From contig CM041465.1 in NCBI GenBank assembly GCA_023213395.1, positions 81,475,741-81,539,740 on the forward strand: DNA of 64,000 nt, read 5' to 3'. Within the stretch, counting starts at the first letter, position 1; each line of letters starts with the position of its first letter. This DNA comes from Cycas panzhihuaensis (taxonomy: Eukaryota; Cycadophyta). This document shows, one piece after another, positions 36,029 through 47,375 of this stretch. Under the pieces are notes generated by a model. The model made no database searches. It was not told the DNA's origin and saw only the letters and a list, made by a program, of their open reading frames with translations. The translations under genes and the position numbers were made by a program.

Positions 36029-38520
36029 GTGCGACGCTTCTCTCGTCGCCTACGTGGTTTGCCTCCATTGTTAGAAGATCTGAGGTATCATCCTCTTCTA
36101 TCATCGGATTCTGATTCAACCATGGAAGGATACCCTTCTGATTGGGCCTATCACGCATTTGCCTCGAGAACTCACGAGTTCCCTGCATCCATTCCAGGAT
36201 CCACCCAAGAAGGTGACGATCCTGTCTACTACCCGGGTGATCAGCATCACCCCCTTGACATCCATCCTTCTACTCATGTGGTAGAAGACTCATCTCCTCT
36301 TGAGGTTTACCACCCTATTGGTGATTCTTATGAGGAACGCCCTAAGGGGTCTATATTATTCGAGGTCCCATCCACATCTTATGGTCACGTAGATACCCCT
36401 CCCACTGATGTGGTTGAAGCTATTAGTGAGTGCTTTTGAGCGACTTGTCTTCAATCGCATCCCAAGTGGTTTGAAGATGTTTTGCATGGTGTAACGCCTT
36501 CTTCATCTTCTCCTTTATCACCTTCTTCATCTGCACCTGTCCCTCCTACTACGAGTAACCCTTTCATTCCAATATGTTCGTCCTGTTCCATTCCTACACC
36601 AACCTTAGGGATGAATGTTGCGCCTTCAATCCCTCGTTATGGTCCTAGTTCTTCAGGACCCTGCCATGGTATGTCTTTCCCTTAGTTGGGAGTTAGCATA
36701 CCCTTTCCTAGTCAAGCTAATGTGCCATCCCCTAATGTGGCACATGCATTCCCTAGTAGGCCTATCAGTCCTACTAGCTTTTTAGCCGCTAGTCATGTGG
36801 GACCCGCTCCCATATATCCCCAAAACCAACCTAGTGGTTCTTCCCTTTACATACCCCCAGGTTATATCTCTCAACCTTGGGGGCAGGGTAAAGGGAACAA
36901 CATTCCAGCTTATGGTGTGGATCAACTACATCCATATGGGGTTACACCACCTACGGGTGGCCCATATGGGCTAAACCCGGTCCCACACCCTCCTTTTCCA
37001 CCATCTAGCGTAGCTTCTTATACTGCGCCTTCGCAAGGGAACCTAGCTTCCTTTCAAGGCACTTATCCTCCAGTCCCTTTCTAGGAAGGGGCGCTTCCCT
37101 AAGGAGGGATGGGTGTACCACCCCCATCCATTCCTTGCTCATTACCATTTGTCGATCATACTGTCCATGCAAGGACACACCCCTTCATGGATTATAGATC
37201 GACGCCATTATCTATCGAGGCATTAAGAACTAACTTACCGCCTCACCCTCCTGAAGTTCCTAAATTTGATGGAACTTCCTCACAAGACCCAGCAGAGCAC
37301 GTCCATAGTTTTTCTATGGTGTGTATTGATTATTAGGCCTATGACCACATCTTGATGAAACTATTCCCTCGATCTTTATAAGGTGATGCCCTTAAGTGGT
37401 TTTATCGCCTTCCTGCTCATTCCATTTTCTCGTTCCAGCAACTTGTGGATGAGTTCATCAATTATTTTGATGTTGCTTGCCCATTTGAAAGTGGAATGAA
37501 ATCTCTTATATCACTTAAGCAAGGTCACGATGAGATGAATCATGACTTTGTATGACGATTATATGACCTTCTTCATTCCACTAAGGCCACGTTGCCTAAG
37601 GAATTGAAGAGGGACCTTTTCGTTAATGCACTTCACCCCAAAGTCCATGTGGAAGTCCTTAAAATGGGGGCGACTACATGTGACTCTGCTATTGTAAAGT
37701 GCTTAGAGCTTCAGGCTATTGAGATCCAAGCCAGACTCAAGAAGCCTCTCAAGCCCTCACAGTGGCATGAGGCACCACCTCCAACTAAAGATACTAAACC
37801 GCAACAGTCTTCTAGGTCTTCTTCTCATCCAACTGAGAAGACCCTAGATCCACTTACATCTGCTATACGTTCATTCGAACGTATGATGAAGGAACTCAAA
37901 TTACAAGCTCTTTCATCCCTAACTTCTAACAAACAAATTCAGCAATCTACCCAAGCTTCTCTCCCTAGGAATGGTAGCGCCCAGTCCTCTCAAGCAAGGA
38001 AACCCGATTCCTCACTTGAGAAGTAGTGGTGTTCCATTCATGGGGAGTGTTTCTATGATGACTCATGTTGTAGGGCCCAGCATCCCAAGGAGGCCCCTCA
38101 ATGTGACTCCTCCTCTAAATGGGCCTCAAGGCCTAATCTAGACCAACTAGCCCATAAGGATCCGTTCCCCAAACATAGGGAATATGATCGTAACACTCAA
38201 CCCAAAAACAACCGAAACCGGGGAAGATCACTAAATTTCTGTCCTTCCTGCGATAAAGGGAAGGGCACCTTGGATTCGTCTTCTTCTTCGCATTCCCCTA
38301 ACTAATGCAATCCATCACCTTCACAACCCTAGAATAAGGGAAAGAAGGTGATCCAAATGCTTGAGGCTACTCCTTTGTATGCCGTTACTCGGTCTCAAGC
38401 TGCTAAAGAAGCAGTTGGCACTTCTTCTTCTCCTCATTCCGATCCTCTTCCGGAGAACTCTCCCCTAGAAGTGCCACTTTTTCCCAAGGCCATTCTCATG
38501 CATCCTTGTTGTTACGATTT
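36029..38520 (+). pseudogene. Ty3/gypsy gag relic of G3
   Basis: One reading frame (frame 2) from after the stop at 36008; first in-frame ATG 36122 (MEGYPSDW). The N-terminal part is acidic, then a Pro/Ser/Gly/Tyr-rich region (36480-37080). The Retrotrans_gag core follows at about 37250-37730: KFDGTSSQDPAEHV, ALKWFYRLPAHSI, FQQLVDEFINYF, ELKRDLFVNAL. A Cys/His cluster (WCSIHGECFYDDSC) near 38030 is probably the zinc knuckle. Stops at 36437, 37082, 37334, 37378, 37553 and 38024. Confidence 0.85.
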
Positions 38521-39690
38521 TTGAAGGGCGCTTACCCAACCTACTGTGAAGGGTAAGCCCTTCTCTATTGTTGACGAGCTTCATATTGTCGCTGCAAGAA
38601 TGTCCTTGATGGATGTTTTGAGGAGTTGTCCCAAGCAACGAGCCCTCCTTTTAGAAGATTTAAGGTCAAATGACGTGCTCGTCCACGCTTTGGAAGTCAC
38701 CTAAAGCCATGAGCCCGTTATTTCTTTTAACCCTAAAGACCTTCCTCCCGCATGTGAAAGGGAATATTAGTGGAACTTCCCATTCACCATTACCATTGAT
38801 ACACCTGACTGTACCCTGTGAAGGACTATTATCGACAATGGTTCTTCCGTGAATGCCATGCCCTTGCGTGTTATGTAAGAGCTTAGTATTTCTGCCTTGG
38901 AACCTGTTCCATGGCGATGCCAAGGCTACGATGGTAGCGAAAAGATCCCATTAGGATCTGCCTCGATCCCGCTCACTCTCGAGGGCAAGACTGTCCTCGC
39001 TGACATTGTAGTCCTCGACATTGACGTTGACTACAATCTCCTCTTGGGTTGACTATGGCTTGAACAGATAAGAGCCATGTATTTAACCCTCTGTGGGCAA
39101 CTTAAATTCATCCATGACGGACTAATGAGGGTTGTTTCTCGCAAGCACCCACCTATTAAACAAGCTCACCCTGTCAATCAAGCGAGCCAAGGCCCTTCTA
39201 CTTATGCCTCGACTTGCTCCATTGGCATACCCAATCCATCTCACATCAAAGAAGACCCCACATCTTCTTCTTCTAGTCTCATGCACTTCGCTCCTATTAG
39301 TGTTGGGAGCTATGGGTAGCTCGCCTCGTTTAGTGACGGTGAGTCTCAGGACGAGGATGAGGATTGCCTTCACCCCATTTCTTTCCTTCTCACTAATAGG
39401 ATGCATTTATCCCGTTCTAGGTCCCCATCTAGAACCGCTTTTATTGGTGAGACTAGCCACTCTTCTATGTCATAAGTCATCACTCGTATTGACTCATCCG
39501 CCATTGGGTCTTCCTCTTCATCACCCCCCGCAGGTGATGGCTTTAAGGAACTCCCTTTCGCTCCTTCTGAGGAGCCCCTTCGAGACTCTCTCCTGGAGTC
39601 TCCTGAGGAGGTTGGGTAACCTAACGACCATCACGGTCCCATTACTCTTACTTCCTCCAGCACTTCATCCATTTAAAGTAAGGTCATCCA
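38521..39690 (+). pseudogene. Aspartic protease and linker relic of G3
   Basis: Same frame as gag. Retropepsin motif TIIDNGSSVNAM (GAC at 38834; Asn stands where Thr or Ser is usual), then GYDGSEKIPLG and DYNLLLG near 39030, the C-terminal flap/ILG-type motif. A Ser/Asp/Glu-rich linker follows (ISVGSYG, DEDEDCLHPISFLL), also present in G4. A frameshift at about 39670-39690 moves the following RT to frame 1. Confidence 0.8.
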
Positions 39691-41500
39691 TGGGTGGATT
39701 ACTTCGAAGACGATGAAGCCCTACTTGAGTACTTAGCGGGCTCCACGCCTAACTTTCCTTCTAGTCACCATAGGCTTGGCAACTAGAAGATTCTCGCAAT
39801 TGGGTCCACACTAGCTAACCCAATCCCATCCCCTATTCCATCTCTTCCCATTGACCTTGCCCCTTTCCATTTCAAGGAGGGGAATGCCATGTGCATGGGG
39901 GCAACCCAGGACATAGTCTTGGCCCCTAGCAAGGTCATTAAGGTTGGGATGGAATGCTCTCCTGATGAGGTAAGGGAGTACTCCCTTTTGTTCTAGGAGT
40001 TTCAAGACGTCTTTGCATGGGATTATTCTAACATAAAGGGAATTTACCTTTCCATTGTCACTCATAATCTCACCACCATTCCTGGTGCCCGTCCCGTGTG
40101 CCAGAAGCAGCGTCCTCTCCACCCTAAACTCTCGGCAACCGTTAAGATGGAGGTCGAGAAGCTGTTGGATGCTGGACTTATCACTTCTATCGACTACCCC
40201 AAATGCATGTCGAACATCGTCCCCGTTGCCAAGAAGAATGGGACCATTTGGATATGCATTGATTTTCGTGACATTAACAATGCATGTCCCAAAGATAACT
40301 TCCCACTCCCCTTTATCGATCAAATCATCGATCGAACTGTTAGATTCGAAGTTATGTCCTTGATGGACAGCTTCTCTGGCTACAACCAGATCCAAATATC
40401 TCCTAAAGACCGCCACAAGATGGCCTTCACCACCCCGTGGGGTACCTTTGCCTACAAGGCAATGCCCTTTGGTCTTAAAAATGCAGGCGCTACTTATCAA
40501 AGAGCGATGCATTTCATCTTCCATGACCTCATCGATAACACATTAGAGGTCTTTATGGATGACATGATGGGTCTCTCACGTGTTAGGGCCCATCATCCTT
40601 CTGACTTGCAGGCTATCTTTACGTGATGATGCAAGTATCACGTTAGCCTAAACCCGCTCAAGTGTGTATTTACCATTACTTCTGGCAAACTCCTTGGATT
40701 TCTTATATCAAAACAAGGAGTTCAGATTGACCCTGACAAAGTCAAGGATATCCTTGACATGCCGCCTCCTAGAACACAACAACAGATCAAGTCGTTTCTA
40801 AGTAGGCTTAGTTTCCTTAGGCATTTTTTGGCAGACTTCGCCATAAACGCCAAACCCCTTACCACCTTATTAAAGAAAGGAGCCCCATTTGTTTGGTCGA
40901 TTAAGACCCAACAAGCCTTCGAAGGACTCAAGGAAGCCCTCGCTTCTGCTCCTACGTTGGTGCCTCCTCACTTTGATAGGCCCTTCATCTTGTACACCTT
41001 GGTAACTGATGAATCCTTAGGCACAATGCTCGCACAAGAGAATGATTTGGGAATTGAGAGAGCGATCTATTTCATCAACCGCACTCTCGTGGCTGCCGAG
41101 CTTAACTATCCCCTGCTGAGAAGGAATGTCTCTCATTGGTCCATGTGACCAAGAAGTCCAGACATTATTTACTCAGAAACACCACCAAGGTGATCGTCCC
41201 ATCTGATCCCTTGCACCTCTTACTTACTCGTTCGAACTTGACTAGTAGGACTGGTCATTGGGCCATCCTACTCTAAGAGTTCAACCTTCAAATCATTAAC
41301 AGGAAGTCGAAGAAGGGAATGATAGTGGTAGAGTAACTAATTGATGCCCCCATTCCCAACACGTGCGATGTTCCCATTAATGATTCTCTCCCTGATGAGT
41401 TTATCCTGACCATCCAGGGCACCTCTCCTTGTCTGCTCACCAATAGCGAGTGGTATGGCAACATTATGCGGTATCTCACTCAGTAGCAATATCACCCTGA
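39691..41500 (+). pseudogene. Ty3/gypsy reverse transcriptase and RNase H relic of G3
   Basis: Copies element RNA into DNA. RT motifs: RPVCQKQRPLHPKL, CIDFRDINNACPKDNFPLP, GYNQIQISPKDRHKMAF, MPFGLKNAGATYQRAM, and FMDDMMG (40552-40572) with the catalytic Asp pair intact. Two TGA codons in a row at about 40624. The connection domain FLRHFLADFAINAKPLTTLLKKGAP leads to RNase H (FILYTLVTDESLGTMLAQ). A one-base loss in the C run near 41110-41113 shifts the frame before the KECLSLVHVTKK-like segment. Confidence 0.92.
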
Positions 41501-42700
41501 AGCTAGCAACAAATTCAGGTCACGCATCCACGCCACCGCTAAACAATACTTCCTCGTAGATAAAGTGTTGTACAAAAGATCCTTTGATGGGATCCTTCTT
41601 CGCTGTGTCACTTTAGACGAAGTGGACCAGATACTTCGTGAATGCCATCATGGCATTTGTGGGGGCCACTTTAGAGGCCAATCCATAGCCCAAAGGATCC
41701 TCCACATGGGCTATTATTAGCCATCCCTTTTCAAGGACGCCTATGCCTAAGCCTTGAGATGTCGATGATGCCAAGAGCATGCCAACATCTCTCACGTGCC
41801 TTCCGAGGCCCTCCATCCTATCATATCTCCATGGCCCTTTGCTCAATGGGGTCTAGACCTCATTGGTGCCATATCACCACCTTCTTCATCACAGCACGAG
41901 TACATCTTGACTGCCATGGAGTATTTCACAAAATAGGTGGAGGCAATCCCTCTGTCTACTATGCCTAGCAAGACGATAGCCACCTTCGTCTACCAGCACA
42001 TTATTTATCATTTTGGGATCCCAGACATCTTGATCACAGACAATCGAACCCCCTTTTGTAACAAGGAGATGGATGAGCTTTGCGAGAAGTTCAAGATTTC
42101 TCATAAGACCTCATCTCCTTATTACCCTCAAGCAAACAGACAAGTTAAATCATTCAACAAGACCCTTATTGACATTCTAAAAAAAATCATTGCGCAATCT
42201 CAAAGAGATTGGCATCTTCAGCTCCTTTCTGCCATGTGGCCATATCGTACTTCTATCCGTATAGCTACTGGAATGACACCATTCTCCTTAGTCTATGGAA
42301 CCGAGGTGGTACTCCCACTAGAAGTGGAGATTCCCTCTCTACGAGTCTCCCTTAGAGGTCTTATTGATGAGGAGTCTATCCGTCAGGCTCGCCTCTTAGA
42401 CCTCGAGGCTCTGGATGAGAGACGTTTAGTGGCTTACCAAGTAAACCTCACTTCGAAAGCTTACTCATAAAGGACTTACGATAAACATATCGATACCTGT
42501 CCTTTATACCTTGGGGATTACATCCTTAAGCTGGAATATCTCCATGATTGCCTAACCAAATTTGGGCCCAAATGGATCAGTCCCTTCGTCATTCTCGAGA
42601 GCCTCGATAACGATGCTTATAAGATTTCCACCTTGGAATGCCTAGAATTTGAGAAGGTGGTCAAAGGAAAATTCCTCAAGAAATTCTATGCATGATCCTC
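41501..42700 (+). pseudogene. Ty3/gypsy integrase relic of G3
   Basis: Frame 3. Zinc-finger His pair in ECHHGICGGHF (41640) with a broken Cys pair (CR-stop-CQEH). First Asp in WGLDLIGAI, second in DILITDN. The catalytic Glu position reads QVKSFNK, Lys instead of Glu, while G1 has QIESFNK. Then RDWHLQLLSAMWPYRTSI and the C-terminal KFGPKWISPFVILESLDND and FEKVVKGKFLKKF. No chromodomain follows, as expected for Tat-type elements. It could not catalyse integration in its present state. Confidence 0.92.
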
Positions 42701-43472
42701 TCGACGATTCCTTCACCACGCTCCAGAATGAGCCTAAACTATCGCCATAAGCTTGTTCGAATTCCCCCTAGCCTTAGGTGGAATGGATAGCTTAGGTCCT
42801 CATTCTTTTTGGTTCCTTCCATAGGACCCTTGTTCCCTCTTTCTTGGGAACCTCGCCTCCCTATTTGGGCATTCCCCAATTAGGGCGACTCTTGGGGTGT
42901 CGTCACTCCCTCCCATTGCTATTTCCTTTGCATATCCCACTATGCTCCCACGTGGACATGCATGTCACCCTTTCTCTTAGCCTCACGCGTATCCATCGCC
43001 GCTACTCATGGTGATCGTGTGCATCCCTACTAGAGATATGGTCCTGCATGAAAGGAAATATGCGTCTAGTTCATAATGAATAATACATCACATCCACATC
43101 AAGAACAAGCATAACTCTAGTTATGTGATAGTCAAAACATCACCTACTACATCATCATGCATCCGTGCATACTCACACTCACATACATATATTCTCATAT
43201 GTACACGCCAAGACCAAAACATCATAAACATACATATCCATTGTGCATCCATTGCAATGTATACCACAAACACCATCTCATGTATCAAATGGAGTACCAA
43301 TTACCCCGTCTATATACACAAAATCAATCCTCATAACATACAAATGATAGTACATCATCCATGGGAAGCCAGTGTCCTTGCAAGGGGGGTACAATCATAT
43401 GTCTCTGCATGGTGACCCCCTGGAGGCCCATGCTTTCCCTCATCACATCCTAACCTACATCATACCCTACTG
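42701..43472 (+). other. Spacer between integrase and antisense frame of G3
   Basis: Non-coding in G3. Its reverse complement matches the post-integrase sequence of K (16546-17100), of 52310-52674 and of G4 (54541-55000), so it is an old family component. Low-complexity Ca/At-rich words (acatac, catacatat) from 43080 to 43360. No reading frame shared among copies. Confidence 0.6.
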
Positions 43473-45470
43473 TTACGCCTCTCTGGCGGCGTCACCTCCT
43501 CGTCGGTGTGATCCCTCTCTTGGGGACCACATGCCTCCTAGGCTCCTTCGTAGCCTCCGGGAGCTCCCTGCCTCGCTCCCCTCATCGCATGGCCTCCTCG
43601 GTGTCGTCGTCGCTGTGTAGGTATGTGTCCTTCTCCTTCTTGACCTCGACGCCACCTGATCTACCAGCTAATCGTATCGAGCCTGTATATGATCTCTCTC
43701 ACCCTCTACTCCTCGGAGTCTCTCCTCCATGCTCCGGAACTTCTCCTCCCTTGGAGACGCTCCTCTAGGATTGCCATCCGTATCCTTCCCTCCACATCTC
43801 TGTTGGCTCCTCCCTGAGCCTCCAATGCTTGTATGCAACTTTGCAGTGCGTCTCGCTCACCCCGAGTCTTGTCTAACTCTCGTTGCATCCATCCCCTGAA
43901 TGCCACGTGCTCCTGGGACTCTACATCCCATATATCCCTCACCCTCACTAATGGGGTGAATGATGCCATGTGGGCACCGACCGATCTGGGCGTATCCTCG
44001 GCCTGGATAGGTGGTTGTCCCTCTACGTATACTTGAGGGAACATCTCCCTCACCATAGCCTCCACCAACCGCCGGATCTCTGCGGTACCTACAAACCTAA
44101 CATGCCATATGTCAGTATATATATCTAGTCACATACCAAATTGAAACCAAATCAAAGTGTGTGGGCATCTAGCTATTAAACAACAAGGAAAGTAAGGCCT
44201 CACTTACTGTGACTGCCAGCTCCTTTGCCTGTATGATGGACTCTACCCCTGGCACTCCACCAGCTGCTAGTGCTTCCTCCTCTAGCACCTCCTCTGCAGC
44301 TGCCTCCACTGCTGGAGCCTGCGTCCCTCCCTCTACTAGTGGAGCTGTCCCCCTGGGTCTGTCCATGATCCTCAATCTTTGGGCTCGTGTCACAGGCCCC
44401 CTCGTCTCCTCGGCAGTCCGTGATAGACCTACCTACTCTATAGCTCACGATGGGCCAGCCCCATCTCCCCCATCACTGCCGTCATCGTCTCCGGGGATAG
44501 CCCCTACCACTCCTGCCTCCTCGTCACTATCCCATCTCATCGATCGGTAGGGATCCGAGGTGTAGTCAGTCATAGTAAGGAGATCTAGTGACATAGCATC
44601 CATAGACCTCCTGACATGTGCCTGATCCTCAACTCCCTTGAACTAGGTCTACCATCTGTGCACCATGGGTGCCCACTCTGATATGGGGTGTGGTCCCCGA
44701 GATGGTGCCACTGCTATAAAATGATCAAAGAATAGCACTGCAAGAGGGTGTTGTAAGACAATCCACCTTTACCCGCCACCCTGATAGCGTCTAGCTGAGC
44801 GACGAGGTTCGCCGCTATGAGGGTGGCCCAATCCAATCACTCCCCAGCCTTGCACCTTCGTACTGCATCGATCTGGATGCATGGGATATCTCTATAGTTT
44901 TGTTTCTGGGATATCTACAACAAAAGGCATAGAGTGATCAACTTCCTTACATGAGGAACCCTAAACATCACCATACTCTGCAGAGGCACTCCTCACCTCT
45001 CCCACCTGTCCTAGCCCGTAAAAAACATAGCCACCTCTTGATGGGCCGCCTCGTTGCTATGCAATGCTCCTAGCGAGGCTGTTCTCCCTATCGCTAGCAC
45101 TCCTAAGATCCGTGAGATGTCTCTAGGTGTCACCGTCACGTCCTCTACTTGGGGCAGATGGAACACGTGTCTCCACCTGTCCTAATACTATACTATATCG
45201 ACCAACAACCTCTGATCTGACATGTACTGAGGTGTCCTCACCACCTTCAACAACCCACATCTCCATAGGACTCCCCTGTCCTCCCTACTCATCATCTCTA
45301 TGAAACTTAACATGGCCATACTAATGTTCTTGCGGTTCTCCACCGTGTTCACCACCTGCAAAATGCCATCAAACATGTCAGATCTTAGCCTACACTCGGC
45401 TCTCTATCCCTTTGACTACCCATCATCTCCACCTGATTGAGATTTGGGGCCTATCGGGCCCTTATCTCCC
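43473..45470 (-). pseudogene. Antisense plant-mobile-domain reading frame of G3
   Basis: Minus strand, opposite to gag-pol, about 2 kb. From 45376 down: MFDGILQVVNTVENRK, SDQRLLVDIV, DRWRHVFHLPQVEDVTVT, PRDISRILGVLAIGRTA, LDWATLIAANLVAQLDAI (to about 44780): the PMD/aminotransferase-like pattern. Then MSLDLLTMTDYTSDPYR and an acidic linker (44590-44210), a coiled coil (FTPLVRVRDIWDVESQEH, RGERDALQS, 44068-43700) and a basic tail with RRSLGGMWSPREG (43501-43560). Several stops and frame changes. A possible 119-bp intron lies at 44089-44207. G1 keeps the core and linker, G4 the coiled coil and tail, in the same antisense arrangement. PMD proteins act in silencing or gene expression in some plants; the function here is unknown. 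Confidence 0.7.
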
Positions 45471-45500
45471 TTTTTCTGTAGTGCTGCCTTCGCATCGCGC

Positions 45501-45526
45501 TAAACTTCGCGGTACCGCGGAGTTTA
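45501..45526. promoter_or_regulatory. GGTACC palindrome at 5' edge of the antisense frame
   Basis: A 26-bp inverted repeat in which 12 of 13 base pairs match, centred on GGTACC, with half-site taaacttcgc. It lies just upstream of the antisense PMD frame. A second, weaker palindrome (45555-45586, cggcaaaga arms) follows 30 bp further. Same word as in the LTR array. Confidence 0.6.
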
Positions 45527-45586
45527 GCTGGGTCCTTAGGTGATCGGGGCCTTGCGGCAAAGACTGCGGTACTGCGATCTTTGCCG

Positions 45587-46393
45587 TGGTGCAAATGGCA
45601 CCCCCCCAAAAGGGGGTGTTTTTCTGCCAAAAACTCAAAAATAAATTCTTTTGGGTGGGTCCATCGGGGCCCACTAGGATCAGGGCTGCCTAATGCCCTA
45701 GTCCCACCTCTTTCTGGGTCCAATCTGGACTCCGAGAGGCCACTTCTCGTCCATATGGGGTCAGAAATCTATACAAAAAACGATGAAATATAACAAATTT
45801 TAAATTGTGATTTCGGGAGGAGTTTTGGCAATCCACTCACTGGATCAGGTCATGCTGTCGTCATCTCGCTCTCCCGGTCATGTTGGCTGCCTCCTCGCTC
45901 TGATCCAACGGCCGGATCTCTCGCTGCGTGTCCCGGAAGTGGGATAGCGCTCTACTGCATAAGGAACGAGCTCTGGATTTCGTACGAGAGCCTGTGAGAA
46001 TGAAATCCCTTCTCGTTCGAGTTTCCTTATATAAGCGGGGCCCCCCGTTGGACACTTCCTCATTTTTCGCCTCTAAGGCAGCCTTCGAGACCACATTTTC
46101 GCCTTGGCTAGTATTGCTTTCTGGCCCAGTTCCTCTTTTCATCTCTGTGGTCTCCTTTCTACCCGTTTCTTTTGGCGCATTAATGACTCCCTAATGGGTC
46201 ATTTTTGTCGAAGCCCCTTTATCCCGTTTTACGTGCCACTCCTGTGAATACCTGAGTTTATACTCATTTGGCTTGTTTCGCTGCCCTAGACCCATTTTTG
46301 CAGCCCATTCCTACTCCCGGGGCCTCTAAAGAGAATATTCCCCTCACTCAGTATCATTCTTTACCTTCTAAGGCAACCTTTTGACACCTTGGG
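45587..46393 (+). other. Spacer between antisense frame and additional RNase H
   Basis: No conserved reading frame seen; collinear with 3440-4400 of G1. It separates divergently oriented frames, so promoters for both could lie here, but no clear core element is visible. Confidence 0.4.
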
Positions 46394-46960
46394 ATGCCCT
46401 TTTTCCACCCACTCTCAGCCAGGTCCTCCTACCCTTCACGACCATTTATTGCTTGCCTTACAAGTTTCTTTTTTTCTCTGACTCTTATATTTACTGCATA
46501 TTTTCGCTACCGAGACATTTTCCTTTCATCATCCATGTGTCTCTACATCTTTACTGACGGTGGAAGCTGTGGTAATCATGGACCTTCTACTGCTGCTTGG
46601 ATTCTTCGCAACTCTTCTGGACATGAATTCCTGCATTCCAGGATCTTCCTCCCTGAGGCGATGAATAACAAAGCCGAGTACACGGCCGTTATTGAGGTTC
46701 TTACTAATGCACTCCATTTTCATCACGGATCTATTGTTTTGTTTTACGACTCCCAGGTTGTGGTGTCCCATCTCACCCAGGTTTACCAGGTGTGATGCCC
46801 TCACTTGAGAGCCCTTGCTTTGACCACCAGGTCTCTTCTGGCTTGTTTCCAGTCTATCGACATCTGACACATTCCTTGTGCCTTCAATGCTGAGGTAGAT
46901 AGTCTCGTTCACCTCATCCTTGAGCGTTGTCTTCCCCTTCTTGCTGACCACCCCTGAGAC
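46394..46960 (+). pseudogene. Additional RNase H (aRNH) of G3
   Basis: Open from 46394 to a TGA at 46793, domain proper from MCLYIFTDGG (46535). All four acidic residues of RNase H are recognisable: FTDGGSCG, NNKAEYTAV, LFYDSQVVV and, past the stop, FNAEVDSLVH. A second TGA (DI-stop-HI) is Trp in G1. It is distinct from the RNase H fused to RT. In Tat-type elements as I know them the additional RNase H lies next to RT/RNase H, before integrase. Here it is after integrase, beyond an antisense frame. The first 47 codons are hydrophobic and may not be coding. Confidence 0.82.
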
Positions 46961-47360
46961 TTGTCTGGTTGCTTTGTCGCCCAAACCGTAGGCCGTCATG
47001 CACATCACCTTGGGATCCATTCGTACCTCTGAAAGCTAGCCGCTAACAAGGTTAAACTATGGTGACTACCAGTTTGCTCACTTATTTCTTCTACTTGATT
47101 ATCCTCATCTCTTGCATCTTTTGGGATGGGTGCAACCCCCTCATCCTTCTAGCTTCCGGTCGATTCCTAGGTGTCACATAGGCAGCCCCTATGTTGGCTC
47201 CACCTCTATCCTCGTATCCACGCGTTTCGCCATGACGCTCGCTGGCACCCTTGACTCATGTTACGATCATGATTTATATATATATACATACACATATGCT
47301 ACTGACAATTGTGTTGCCAGCATTTGCCATCGCACCATGCTTCTGAGCGGCGAGGCTCTA
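46961..47360 (+). other. 3' untranslated spacer of G3
   Basis: Non-coding, collinear with 4871-5315 of G1. Contains a short TA/CA microsatellite (about 47274-47300). Confidence 0.4.
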
Positions 47361-47362
47361 CT

Positions 47363-47375
47363 GCCAAGGGGGTAG
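47363..47375 (+). other. Polypurine tract of G3
   Basis: gccaagggggtag immediately before the 3' LTR. Confidence 0.75.

Noticed and set aside
36482-37084. Separate proline-rich secreted protein
   Set aside because: It is in the same frame as the gag regions on both sides, broken only by single stops, so it is the low-complexity part of gag.
39318-39690. Ogre-type intron between protease and RT in G3
   Set aside because: The change of frame is explained by a small indel at about 39670-39690: G4 aligns codon by codon across it (VIH-DYFEDDEALLE). No convincing splice sites.
43706-44068. A host gene with a coiled coil
   Set aside because: The same sequence occurs in G4 at the same place relative to integrase, so it belongs to the element family.
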